Positions 1 through 6,022 of a DNA stretch of 6,220 nt are shown piece by piece; the stretch's first letter is position 1; every line of letters begins with the position of its first letter. Origin of the DNA: Actinomycetes bacterium (GTDB lineage: Bacteria > Actinomycetota > Acidimicrobiia > Acidimicrobiales > Microtrichaceae); NCBI GenBank assembly GCA_023423475.1, contig JAFAFN010000220.1, forward strand, positions 1 to 6,220. The letters run 5' to 3'. The translations under genes and the position numbers were made by a program. Under the pieces are notes generated by a model. The model did no database searches, was not told the origin of the DNA, and was given only the letters and a program-made list of their open reading frames with translations.

Positions 1-599
1 ACCTCGAGTCGATCGATCCGATCTTCTACGAGAAGACCTACTGGTTGGTGCCCACCGACGAAGGTGCCGAGAAGGCCTACGGGCTGCTGGCGACCGCGAT
101 GGAGGACCAGCAGCGGGTCGGCATCGGCATGGTGGTCATGCGCAACAAGCAGCACCTCGCGGCGATCCGCCCGCTCGACGGTGCGCTCGCCATGTCGACC
201 ATGCGCTTCGCCGACGAGGTGGTCGACCGCGAGACGTTGCCGGGCATCCCCGACGAGGCGTCGCCCTCGGCGAAGGAGCTCGAGCTCGCCACCGAGATCA
301 TCACGAGCCTCGCGACCGAGTGGGACCCGGACCGCTACCACGACTCCTACACCGCCGAGCTGCGAGCGCTGATCGAGCAGAAGGCGGCAGGCGACGAGAT
401 CACCGAGGAAGCCGGCGCCGAGGCCGAGCCGGACGCCGCAGTGGTCGACCTGATGGCCGCGCTCCAGGCGAGCGTGAAGGCGGCGAAGGCGCCTCGTGGC
501 GGCGACGACGAGCGAGCGGATGCGTCCGCCGACGGGCCGGACGAGGCGGACTCCGCACCCACGCGCTCGTCGAAGCGCTCCTCGAAGAAGTCGGCCTGA
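1..599 (+). CDS. ku: Non-homologous end-joining DNA-binding protein Ku, C-terminal part (5' truncated by window edge)
   Basis: Bacterial Ku forms a homodimeric ring that threads onto broken DNA ends and recruits the ligase/polymerase LigD for end joining. The reading frame is open from base 3 and shows 198 residues. From memory of the Mycobacterium tuberculosis Ku, roughly the first 100 residues lie upstream of the window. Recognisable Ku segments, numbered from the first visible codon, are IDPIFYEKTYWLVP (4-17), GAEKAYGLL (21-29), VVMRNKQHLAAIRPLDG (44-60), MRFADEV (67-73), DPDRYHDSYTAELRALI (108-124) and VVDLMAALQASVKAAK (147-162), the last being the usual end of the conserved core. Beyond it is an acidic then Ser/Lys-rich tail ending SSKRSSKKSA; basic tails of this kind occur in many bacterial Ku proteins and are linked to DNA binding. 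The stop is TGA at 597-599, and the next gene starts 5 bases later, so the two are probably co-transcribed. No LigD is visible in the window. Family assignment is firm; tail function is inferred. Confidence 0.95.
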   Translation, partial: LESIDPIFYEKTYWLVPTDEGAEKAYGLLATAMEDQQRVGIGMVVMRNKQHLAAIRPLDGALAMSTMRFADEVVDRETLPGIPDEASPSAKELELATEIITSLATEWDPDRYHDSYTAELRALIEQKAAGDEITEEAGAEAEPDAAVVDLMAALQASVKAAKAPRGGDDERADASADGPDEADSAPTRSSKRSSKKSA

Positions 600-604
600 T
601 CCCG

Positions 605-1567
605 ATGGGTCTGCCACCCCGACCACCGGGTCGCATCCGACGTCTCGCCGAGGAGCTCGAGGAGACCGGCTTCCGGTTCCCCGGCGAGGACGCCGCGGTC
701 GACCTGGTGCTCGAGGAGCTCGACTACGCGATGCACCCGGCGGTGCACGAGCGTCGTGTCCCCACCTTCGGCAGCCTGGTGTCGCCCTCGGTCGAGCCGG
801 AGGCCTGGGAGGGTCCGACCGACCTCGAGGTGGTCCGGCGCAACATCGGGTCCTTCCCGCTGCCACAGGCCCGCCGGTTCGCCGACGGGTTGTCGAGCTG
901 GCTCGTGCGCTGGGACGACGGGCGCAACGACTCGGTCGTCTTCGACCGCGCCGCCGGCTCCGAACGGGACCTGGTCGTGCTGTCGGCGGCCACCGGGGCG
1001 ACGTTGCTGCAGCGCCACCCGATGGGCGTCGTGCGGGCCGTCGGCCCGTTCGGCGTGCTGCGCCACGATGGTCTCTCCTGGCACCACGAGCCGCCGATCT
1101 CCGGGTGGATCGACACCATGGCGGCGTGCTCCGAGCTCGGCGACCGGACGGTCCTGGCCAAGCTGCTGACCTTCGCCGTGCACGACCTGGGCGCGCGGGG
1201 CATCGGAGCGATCCTCGTGTACCGACCGGATGCAGAGCGTGAGGGGCCGTTCCAGCTGCGGCTGCCGGTGCCGCCCCAGCTGCAGATCGGGCGTCCCGCC
1301 GACCTCGCCCCGCTGAGCCACGTGCTCGCCCAGGTCGACGGAGCGGCGGTGTTCGACATCACGGGCACGCTGCGCGAGCTCGGTGTGCGCCTCGTGCCGA
1401 CGCCATCGGCGGAGTCCGAGGTCGCCGGCTACCGGGGCATGCGGCACACCGCGGGACGGAGGTACAGCCGTGACGACGCGTTCGCCACGGTCGTGGTCGT
1501 CAGCGAGGACGGACCGGTCACAGTGTTCCGCGACGGAGAGATCGAGGGCCGCTCCGGGCAGGTGTGA
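605..1567 (+). CDS. Putative diadenylate cyclase (DAC/DisA_N domain) with uncharacterised N-terminal region
   Basis: DAC domains condense two ATP into the second messenger c-di-AMP. The 320-residue protein has a C-terminal DAC-like domain at about 185-314. It starts with the helix-strand [20 protein letters not shown] (187-206), then has the DGA motif (D245-G246-A247, D245 being the expected catalytic aspartate) and GMRHTAG (278-284) at the place of the usual GTRHRAA. It ends with the strand VVVVSEDG (296-303) and the hairpin VTVFRDGEI. The 35-residue spacing from DGA to RH is close to that in DisA and CdaA. The third position of the RHR motif is Thr282 instead of Arg. Residues 1-185 match nothing I can name; they hold an Arg/Glu-rich start and a probable beta-rich stretch (130-165), and may be a sensor region of the kind found before other DAC domains. 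No membrane segment or signal peptide is seen, so it is probably cytosolic and unlike CdaA; the DisA helical and HhH regions are absent. ATG 605 is the first usable start; no clear Shine-Dalgarno precedes it, which fits translational coupling to Ku. Confidence 0.8.
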   Translation: MGLPPRPPGRIRRLAEELEETGFRFPGEDAAVDLVLEELDYAMHPAVHERRVPTFGSLVSPSVEPEAWEGPTDLEVVRRNIGSFPLPQARRFADGLSSWLVRWDDGRNDSVVFDRAAGSERDLVVLSAATGATLLQRHPMGVVRAVGPFGVLRHDGLSWHHEPPISGWIDTMAACSELGDRTVLAKLLTFAVHDLGARGIGAILVYRPDAEREGPFQLRLPVPPQLQIGRPADLAPLSHVLAQVDGAAVFDITGTLRELGVRLVPTPSAESEVAGYRGMRHTAGRRYSRDDAFATVVVVSEDGPVTVFRDGEIEGRSGQV

Positions 1568-1588
1568 CGTCGGGCCGATCGGGCCGAG

Positions 1589-1615
1589 TTCACGCGGAGG
1601 AAATACCCTCGAGAC
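1589..1615 (+). promoter_or_regulatory. Possible GlnR-box-like operator upstream of glnN (speculative)
   Basis: The actinobacterial nitrogen regulator GlnR binds repeats of GTnAC and GAAAC spaced by six bases. Here TTCAC (1589-1593), six bases, GAAAT (1600-1604), six bases, then GAGAC (1611-1615) reproduce the spacing, with one mismatch in each element; the next expected element (1622-1626) does not match. The location, 87-113 bases before the glutamine synthetase start, is where such a site would be expected. The match was found by eye and after the fact, and the presence of GlnR in this organism is unknown. Confidence 0.25.
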
Positions 1616-1634
1616 GGAGCAGCAGTACGTTCGT

Positions 1635-1652
1635 CCGGTGGTCGCCAGCCGG
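1635..1652 (+). other. Hairpin in the glnN leader
   Basis: CCGGTGG (1635-1641), a three-base TCG loop, and CCA-G-CCGG (1645-1652) form a 7-bp stem with one bulged G at 1648. An overlapping alternative pairs GGTGG (1637-1641) with CCACC (1653-1657). No T-run follows. It lies about 50 bases before the glnN start and could be a leader structure or the end of the upstream Ku-cyclase transcript; in DNA this GC-rich it may also be chance. Confidence 0.25.
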
Positions 1653-1688
1653 CCACCCTGCAGCACGCCGACCTCACCACCCGTACAC

Positions 1689-1694
1689 GAGGAG
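1689..1694 (+). promoter_or_regulatory. Ribosome binding site of glnN
   Basis: GAGGAG lies 7 bases before ATG 1702, the best Shine-Dalgarno in the window. It fixes the glnN start at 1702 and excludes the 46-codon upstream extension of the open frame, whose residues are arginine/proline/serine-rich and not GlnN-like. Confidence 0.85.
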
Positions 1695-1701
1695 TTACCC
1701 C

Positions 1702-3879
1702 ATGGCCGCAGTCTCAGCCCGCCAGCGAGCGATCGAAGCCGTCAGCACCTACCGACCTTCGGTCGAACCGATCCCGGCGGACGAGGCACCCGGCGAGCTC
1801 TTCGGATCGAACGTATTCTCCCGCTCCGTCATGCAGAAGCGTCTGCCGAAGCAGGTCTTCACGTCCGTGCTCGCGACCATCGAGCACTCCGAGCCGCTCG
1901 ATCCGACCGTCGCCGACATCGTCGCCTCGGCGATGAAGGACTGGGCGATCGAGAAGGGCGCCACCCACTACGCACACGTCTTCTACCCGCTCACCGGACT
2001 CACCGCCGAGAAGCACGACAGCTTCCTCGAGCCCGACGGCAACGGCGCCTCGATCGCCGAGTTCGCCGGCAAGACGCTCATCCAGGGCGAGCCGGACGCA
2101 TCGAGCTTCCCGAACGGTGGACTGCGCCAGACCTTCGAGGCCCGCGGCTACACCGGCTGGGACGTCACCAGCCCCGCCTACATCCTCGAGAACCCGAACG
2201 GGAACACGCTCTGCATCCCGACGGTGTTCGTGTCCTGGACGGGCGAGGCGCTCGACAAGAAGACCCCGCTGCTGCGCTCGCAGCAGGCGATGAACATCCA
2301 GGCGCAGCGCGTGCTCGCACTCTTCGGCCACGAGGACATCGGCGCGGTGTCGTCCTTCGCCGGTGCCGAGCAGGAGTATTTCCTCATCGATCGGCACTTT
2401 TTCTTCGGCCGTCCCGACCTGATGGCGAGCGGCCGCACGCTGTTCGGCGCCGCGTCGCCGAAGGGCCAGGAGTTCGACGACCACTACTTCGGTGCCATCC
2501 CCGAGCGCGTGCTGGCGTTCATGCTCGATGCCGAACGCGAGCTCTTCAAGCTGGGCATCCCGGCCAAGACACGTCACAACGAGGTCGCACCGGCCCAGTT
2601 CGAAATCGCACCCGTGTTCGAGAAGGCGAACATCGCGACCGACCACCAGCAGCTGCTGATGGTGACCCTCAGCCGGGTGGCGGAGAAGTACGGCATGGAG
2701 TGCCTGCTGCACGAGAAGCCCTTCGCCGGTGTCAACGGATCGGGCAAGCACGTCAACTTCTCGCTCGGCAACGCGACCCAGGGCAACTTGCTCAACCCGG
2801 GCGACACCCCCCACGAGAACGCCCAGTTCCTGATCTTCTGCGCCGCGGTCATCCGCGGCGTGCACCTGCACGGCGGCATCCTGCGCTCGGTCGTCGCGTC
2901 GGCCTCGAACGACCACCGCCTCGGTGCCAACGAAGCCCCGCCGGCCATCATCTCGATCTTCCTCGGTGAGCAGCTCGCCGACGTCTTCGACCAGATCGCG
3001 AAGGGTGGTGCCACCGCCTCGAAGGAGAAGGGCACCCTCACCATCGGGGTCGACACCCTGCCGGACCTCCCGTCGGACCCGGGCGACCGCAACCGGACCA
3101 GCCCCTTCGCCTTCACCGGCAACCGCTTCGAGTTCCGTGCACCGGGCTCCTCGCAGTCCATCGCCGGCCCGATGGTCGCGATCAACACGATCATGGCCGA
3201 CTCGCTCGACTACATCGCCACCGAGCTCGAGCAGCTCACCGGCGACGGCGTCGAGTTCAACAGCGCCGTGCAGAAGGTGCTCGAGGGGATCATCACCGAC
3301 CACGGCGCCGCGGTGTTCAACGGCGACGGCTACTCCGACGACTGGCAGGTCGAGGCCAAGGCTCGTGGTCTCAAGAACCTCCGGACCACCGTCGACGCGC
3401 TGCCGGAGCTGGACTCGCCCGAGGCGATCGAGCTGTTCGGCAAGTACGGCGTGCTCAACGAACGTGAGCTGAAGAGCCGCTACGAGGTGTACCTCGAGCA
3501 GTACGACCTGAGCGTCGTGGTCGAGGCGAAGTCGACCCTCGAGACCGCCACTACGCTGGTCCTGCCTGCAGCGCTGCGCTACCAGGGCGAGCTCGCCGCC
3601 ACGGCGGCGAACCTGAAGGCGATCGGCTACGAGGCCGACACGACGATCCTCGACTCGGTGTCGAGCGCCGTCACGGCGTTGCTCACCGGCATCGCGACGC
3701 TCGAAGCAGGCCTCGCCCACGAGGGCAGCGGGTCGTCCCTCGACGATGCGAAGTTCGCGTGCGACACGCTGCTGCCCGCGATGCTCGAGGTCCGTGCAGC
3801 GGCGGACGCGCTCGAAGCGGTCGTGGCCGACGACCTCTGGCCGCTGCCCACCTACCAGGAGATGCTCTTCATCCTCTAG
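1702..3879 (+). CDS. glnN: Glutamine synthetase type III (GlnN)
   Basis: It makes glutamine from glutamate, ammonia and ATP in the cytosol, the entry point of ammonium assimilation. The 725-residue product has the usual size of the large type III enzymes (GSI and GSII are about 350-475 aa). Type III hallmarks run the full length: FGSNVFS (34-40), [21 protein letters not shown] (79-99), [19 protein letters not shown] (175-193), the catalytic-core [10 protein letters not shown] (221-230) with metal-binding glutamates, [14 protein letters not shown] (291-304), [11 protein letters not shown] (345-355) with the glutamate-site glycines and active-site histidine, [15 protein letters not shown] (411-425), [21 protein letters not shown] (464-484) with the phosphate-binding arginines, and the conserved C-terminus [10 protein letters not shown] (716-725). 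The C-terminal part (about 590-710) is helical and typical of GSIII. No catalytic residue appears missing. It has its own leader with a strong ribosome binding site and is followed by hairpins, so it is probably transcribed alone. Nitrogen control is suggested only by a weak GlnR-like site. GSIII occurs patchily across bacteria, so horizontal acquisition is possible, but base composition matches the neighbours. Confidence 0.97.
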   Translation: MAAVSARQRAIEAVSTYRPSVEPIPADEAPGELFGSNVFSRSVMQKRLPKQVFTSVLATIEHSEPLDPTVADIVASAMKDWAIEKGATHYAHVFYPLTGLTAEKHDSFLEPDGNGASIAEFAGKTLIQGEPDASSFPNGGLRQTFEARGYTGWDVTSPAYILENPNGNTLCIPTVFVSWTGEALDKKTPLLRSQQAMNIQAQRVLALFGHEDIGAVSSFAGAEQEYFLIDRHFFFGRPDLMASGRTLFGAASPKGQEFDDHYFGAIPERVLAFMLDAERELFKLGIPAKTRHNEVAPAQFEIAPVFEKANIATDHQQLLMVTLSRVAEKYGMECLLHEKPFAGVNGSGKHVNFSLGNATQGNLLNPGDTPHENAQFLIFCAAVIRGVHLHGGILRSVVASASNDHRLGANEAPPAIISIFLGEQLADVFDQIAKGGATASKEKGTLTIGVDTLPDLPSDPGDRNRTSPFAFTGNRFEFRAPGSSQSIAGPMVAINTIMADSLDYIATELEQLTGDGVEFNSAVQKVLEGIITDHGAAVFNGDGYSDDWQVEAKARGLKNLRTTVDALPELDSPEAIELFGKYGVLNERELKSRYEVYLEQYDLSVVVEAKSTLETATTLVLPAALRYQGELAATAANLKAIGYEADTTILDSVSSAVTALLTGIATLEAGLAHEGSGSSLDDAKFACDTLLPAMLEVRAAADALEAVVADDLWPLPTYQEMLFIL

Positions 3880-3888
3880 TTCCAGCAG

Positions 3889-3916
3889 GTCGACGGGGCG
3901 CATCGCCCTCGTCGAC
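3889..3916 (+). terminator. Terminator-like hairpin after glnN
   Basis: GTCGACGGGGCG (3889-3900), loop CAT (3901-3903) and CGCCCTCGTCGAC (3904-3916) pair over 12 bp with a single bulged T at 3909. It starts 10 bases after the glnN stop. There is no T-run behind it, which is common for hairpin terminators in GC-rich actinobacteria. Its last three bases are shared with the next hairpin. Confidence 0.6.
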
Positions 3917-3934
3917 CGCGGATCACCCGCGGTC
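3914..3934 (+). terminator. Second perfect hairpin, overlapping the first
   Basis: GACCGCGG (3914-3921) and CCGCGGTC (3927-3934) are a perfect 8-bp inverted repeat around the five-base loop ATCAC. The left arm shares bases 3914-3916 with the preceding hairpin, so the full stems of both cannot form at once without giving up three pairs. It may be a second terminator, an antiterminator partner, or a protein-binding palindrome upstream of ppk2, whose start lies 47 bases further on. Confidence 0.5.
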
Positions 3935-3970
3935 GTTCGCCGACGCGGCATGGTGTGCGAAGTGGTCCCG

Positions 3971-3977
3971 AGAGGAG
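3971..3977 (+). promoter_or_regulatory. Ribosome binding site of ppk2
   Basis: AGAGGAG ends 4 bases before ATG 3982. It supports this start over the in-frame GTG at 3955, which would add nine residues and has no comparable site in front of it. Confidence 0.7.
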
Positions 3978-3981
3978 CGAG

Positions 3982-4803
3982 ATGGTCGAGAAGGTGTTCG
4001 GACCCGAGTCGTACAACAGCTCGGGTCGGCTTCGACGAGAGGTCTACGACGAGGAGCTCCTGCGGCTGCAGATCGAGCTCGTCAAGTTCCAGGAGTGGGT
4101 CAAGGCGACCGGTCAGCGTGTCGTCGTGCTCTTCGAGGGTCGCGACGCTGCGGGCAAGGGCGGCACGATCACCCGCATCACCGAGCGCACCAACCCCCGG
4201 GTGATCCGCGTCGTCGCGCTCGGGACCCCGAGCGACCGGGAGCGCACGCAGTGGTACTTCCAGCGCTACGTCGAGCACCTCCCCGCAGCGGGCGAGGTCG
4301 TGCTCTTCGATCGCTCCTGGTACAACCGCGCCGGCGTCGAACGTGTGATGGGTTTCGCGACCGAGGACCAGGTCGAGGAGTTCATGCGGTCGGTGCCGCA
4401 GTTCGAGGGCATGCTGCAGCGCTCCGGGATCACGCTGGTCAAGTACTGGTTCTCGGTCAGCGACGAGGAGCAGGAGCGCCGGTTCCAGTCCCGGCTCGAG
4501 GATCCGACCAAGCGCTGGAAGCTCTCCCCGATGGACATCGAGTCCCGTGAGCGGTGGGAGGACTACTCCCATGCCAAGGACGAGATGTTCGCCTACACCG
4601 ACACCAAGCAGAGTCCCTGGTGGGTGGTCGACGGCGAGGACAAGCGGCACGCTCGCCTGAACTGCATCTCGCACCTGCTCGACCAGTTCGACTACGCCAC
4701 GGTGCTGCCGGAGCTCGACGACCTGCCGCCCCGTCCCGATCGCACCGGTCGCTACGTCCGGCCTCCGATCGACACCCAGACCTTCGTGCCGGTGCGATAC
4801 TGA
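3982..4803 (+). CDS. ppk2: Polyphosphate kinase 2 (PPK2), class I-like
   Basis: PPK2 enzymes move phosphate between inorganic polyphosphate and nucleotides; class I members mainly phosphorylate nucleoside diphosphates (ADP to ATP, GDP to GTP). The 273-residue protein is a single PPK2 domain of normal length. Visible parts are the N-terminal helices (17-41), Walker A GRDAAGKGG (53-61) after the strand VVVLFE, ERTQWYFQRYVEHLP (87-101), Walker B VVLFDRSWYNRAGVERVMGF (106-125), the arginine-rich lid RRFQSRLEDPTKRWKLSPMD (166-185), and SPWWVVDGEDKRHARLN (211-227). The FDRSWYNRAGVE form points to class I rather than the class II/III variants, but I cannot compute a tree. The protein is soluble and cytosolic. 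It opens a likely three-gene unit: the next gene begins 5 bases after its stop. A polyphosphate-fed ATP or GTP supply beside an ATP-consuming glutamine synthetase is suggestive, but the hairpins between them argue for separate transcripts. Confidence 0.95.
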   Translation: MVEKVFGPESYNSSGRLRREVYDEELLRLQIELVKFQEWVKATGQRVVVLFEGRDAAGKGGTITRITERTNPRVIRVVALGTPSDRERTQWYFQRYVEHLPAAGEVVLFDRSWYNRAGVERVMGFATEDQVEEFMRSVPQFEGMLQRSGITLVKYWFSVSDEEQERRFQSRLEDPTKRWKLSPMDIESRERWEDYSHAKDEMFAYTDTKQSPWWVVDGEDKRHARLNCISHLLDQFDYATVLPELDDLPPRPDRTGRYVRPPIDTQTFVPVRY

Positions 4804-4808
4804 CGTCG

Positions 4809-5624
4809 ATGGACACGGAGCGGTCCGGCCCGCCCGTCGGCGGATCGGCGACGATGCCGGCGGCGTTCGTCGGGCACGGCAACCCGATGAACGCGCTCGA
4901 GGTCAACCGCTGGACCGCGGCGTGGCGCGAGCTCGGCAACGCCATGCCGACGCCACGTGCGGTGCTGTGCATCTCGGCGCACTGGTTCATCGGCGCGACC
5001 GCGGTGACGGCGATGGCGTCGCCACGCACCATCCACGACTTCTACGGCTTCCCCGACGAGCTGTTCGCGGTCGAGTACCCCGCACCCGGCCTGCCCGAGC
5101 TCGCTGGCGAGATCGCAGAGCTCGTGCGCCCGACGTGGGTCGGCGCGGACGAGGACAGCTGGGGACTCGACCACGGCACCTGGTCGGTGCTGACCCACAT
5201 GTTCCCGGATGCCTCGATCCCGGTGGTCCAGCTGTCGATCGACGCGACCCAACCGCTCGCGTACCACCTCGACCTCGCGGCACGGCTCGCTCCGCTGCGC
5301 GACGCCGGCGTGCTGATCCTCGGCAGCGGCAACGTGGTGCACAACCTGCGGATGGTCGACTGGGGTCGTCCCGACGGCGGGTTCGACTGGGCGCACCGCT
5401 TCGACGACGCCGCCCGAGAGCTGCTGGTGCACCGGCCCGAGGACGTCCTCGAGCTCTCCGGCCACCCGGACTTCGCGCTCGCGGTGCCGACGACCGACCA
5501 CTTCGTGCCGTGGCTCTACCTCGCCGGACTGGCGGCAGCGAGCCAGGATGCCTGCACGACGCTGGTCGACGGATGCACCATGGGGTCCTTGTCCATGACC
5601 TCATCCGTGCTCGGAGCCCCATGA
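4809..5624 (+). CDS. ygiD: YgiD-type class III extradiol ring-cleavage dioxygenase (LigB/DODA family)
   Basis: The family contains E. coli YgiD and plant DODA, metal-dependent enzymes that open catechol rings such as that of DOPA; the natural bacterial substrate is unsettled. The 271-residue protein shows PAAFVGHGNPMNALEVNRWT (17-36) with H23, CISAHWF (54-60) with H58, IHDFYGFPDELFAVEYPAPG (75-94), GLDHGTWSVLTHMFPDASIP (119-138), LILGSGNVVHNLRMVDW (169-185) with H178 and PTTDHFVPWLYLAG (227-240) with H231. H23, H58 and H231 are the expected metal ligands, with H122 and H178 as likely active-site histidines. The C-terminal DGCTMGSLSMTSSVLG is typical of the family. ATG 4809 lies 5 bases after the ppk2 stop, but the first 15 residues are not family-like and no clear ribosome binding site is seen; ATG 4854 (MPAAFVGHGNP) is a credible alternative start. 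The stop overlaps the next start by four bases, implying coupling. Physiological role here is unknown. Confidence 0.93.
   Translation: MDTERSGPPVGGSATMPAAFVGHGNPMNALEVNRWTAAWRELGNAMPTPRAVLCISAHWFIGATAVTAMASPRTIHDFYGFPDELFAVEYPAPGLPELAGEIAELVRPTWVGADEDSWGLDHGTWSVLTHMFPDASIPVVQLSIDATQPLAYHLDLAARLAPLRDAGVLILGSGNVVHNLRMVDWGRPDGGFDWAHRFDDAARELLVHRPEDVLELSGHPDFALAVPTTDHFVPWLYLAGLAAASQDACTTLVDGCTMGSLSMTSSVLGAP
5613..5616 (+). promoter_or_regulatory. Short ribosome binding site of the DUF952 gene
   Basis: GGAG sits 4 bases before ATG 5621, inside the end of the ygiD-like coding region. It is weak and close, so re-initiation by ribosomes finishing the upstream gene is probably important. Confidence 0.45.
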
Positions 5625-6004
5625 GCGACGACGTCGCCGCGACCACCACCCACATCCACCACCTGGCCATCGCACAGGAGTGGAACGACGCGCTGCGCGG
5701 CGACCGTCGCTACCGGCGTTCGTCGATCGACCGCACGCTCGAGGACGAGGGCTTCGTGCACTGCTCGTTCCCGCACCAGGTGCAGGGCACCGCCGACAGG
5801 TACTACCGCGGCAGGGACGACGTCGTGCTGCTCACGATCGAGCCGTCGCTCGTCGACGCCGAGATCCGCCACGAGAACACCAGCGGTGGCACCGAGCTCT
5901 TCCCCCACGTGTACGGCCCGATCCCGGTGGACGCCGTGGTCGCCGCCCGGCCGGTGACGCTGCTCGACGACGGCACGCTGGACGTGCACGCCGCCCTGGG
6001 CTGA
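5621..6004 (+). CDS. DUF952 family protein
   Basis: This is a 127-residue protein of a conserved bacterial family without an established biochemical role. Family features visible are IHHLAIAQEWNDAL (12-25), the signature GFVHCSFPHQVQGTADRYYRG (44-64), the strand DDVVLLTIEP (66-75), and GGTELFPHVYGPIPVDAVVA (89-108). The first ten residues with a threonine run look like a non-conserved leader. It is a single soluble domain of normal length with no membrane segment. The start ATG overlaps the ygiD-like stop (ATGA, 5621-5624), placing it last in the ppk2-dioxygenase-DUF952 unit; whether it works with the dioxygenase is unknown. Its stop is 18 bases from the convergent ABC-F gene. Confidence 0.92.
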   Translation: MSDDVAATTTHIHHLAIAQEWNDALRGDRRYRRSSIDRTLEDEGFVHCSFPHQVQGTADRYYRGRDDVVLLTIEPSLVDAEIRHENTSGGTELFPHVYGPIPVDAVVAARPVTLLDDGTLDVHAALG

Positions 6005-6022
6005 ACCTGGGTTGGACCTGGG

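Noticed and set aside
320..604. Upstream in-frame extension of the cyclase-like gene into the Ku coding region
   Set aside because: The frame happens to be open but gives Arg/Gly-rich residues typical of a shifted frame inside Ku; no plausible start lies close to 605.
1571..1586. Direct repeat CGGGCCG-AT-CGGGCCG with the palindrome CCGATCGG just after the cyclase-like stop
   Set aside because: It is only 7 bases long in very GC-rich DNA; the possible stem is 4 bp. Not enough to call an operator or terminator.
1604..1631. TAnnnT strings TACCCT (1604-1609) and TACGTT (1626-1631) as -10 promoter elements for glnN
   Set aside because: Neither has a recognisable -35 element at 16-18 bases; too degenerate to annotate as a promoter.
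347..1666. 439-residue open frame on the minus strand opposite Ku and the cyclase-like gene
   Set aside because: It is an antisense shadow of codon-biased genes, with no domain signal, and covers parts of two real genes and the leader.
1564..1701. Upstream in-frame extension of glnN by 46 codons
   Set aside because: The residues do not resemble GlnN N-termini, and the strong GAGGAG at 1689-1694 points to ATG 1702.
1714..4674. 986-residue open frame on the minus strand across glnN and ppk2
   Set aside because: It lies opposite two firmly identified genes, its composition (Arg/Leu/Val/Asp/Gly-rich with no recognisable motif) is that of a GC-rich antisense shadow, and it reads straight through the intergenic hairpins.
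4554..4808. N-terminal extension of the dioxygenase frame into ppk2
   Set aside because: The residues are frame-shifted ppk2 sequence; family similarity begins only near codon 16 of the ATG 4809 reading.
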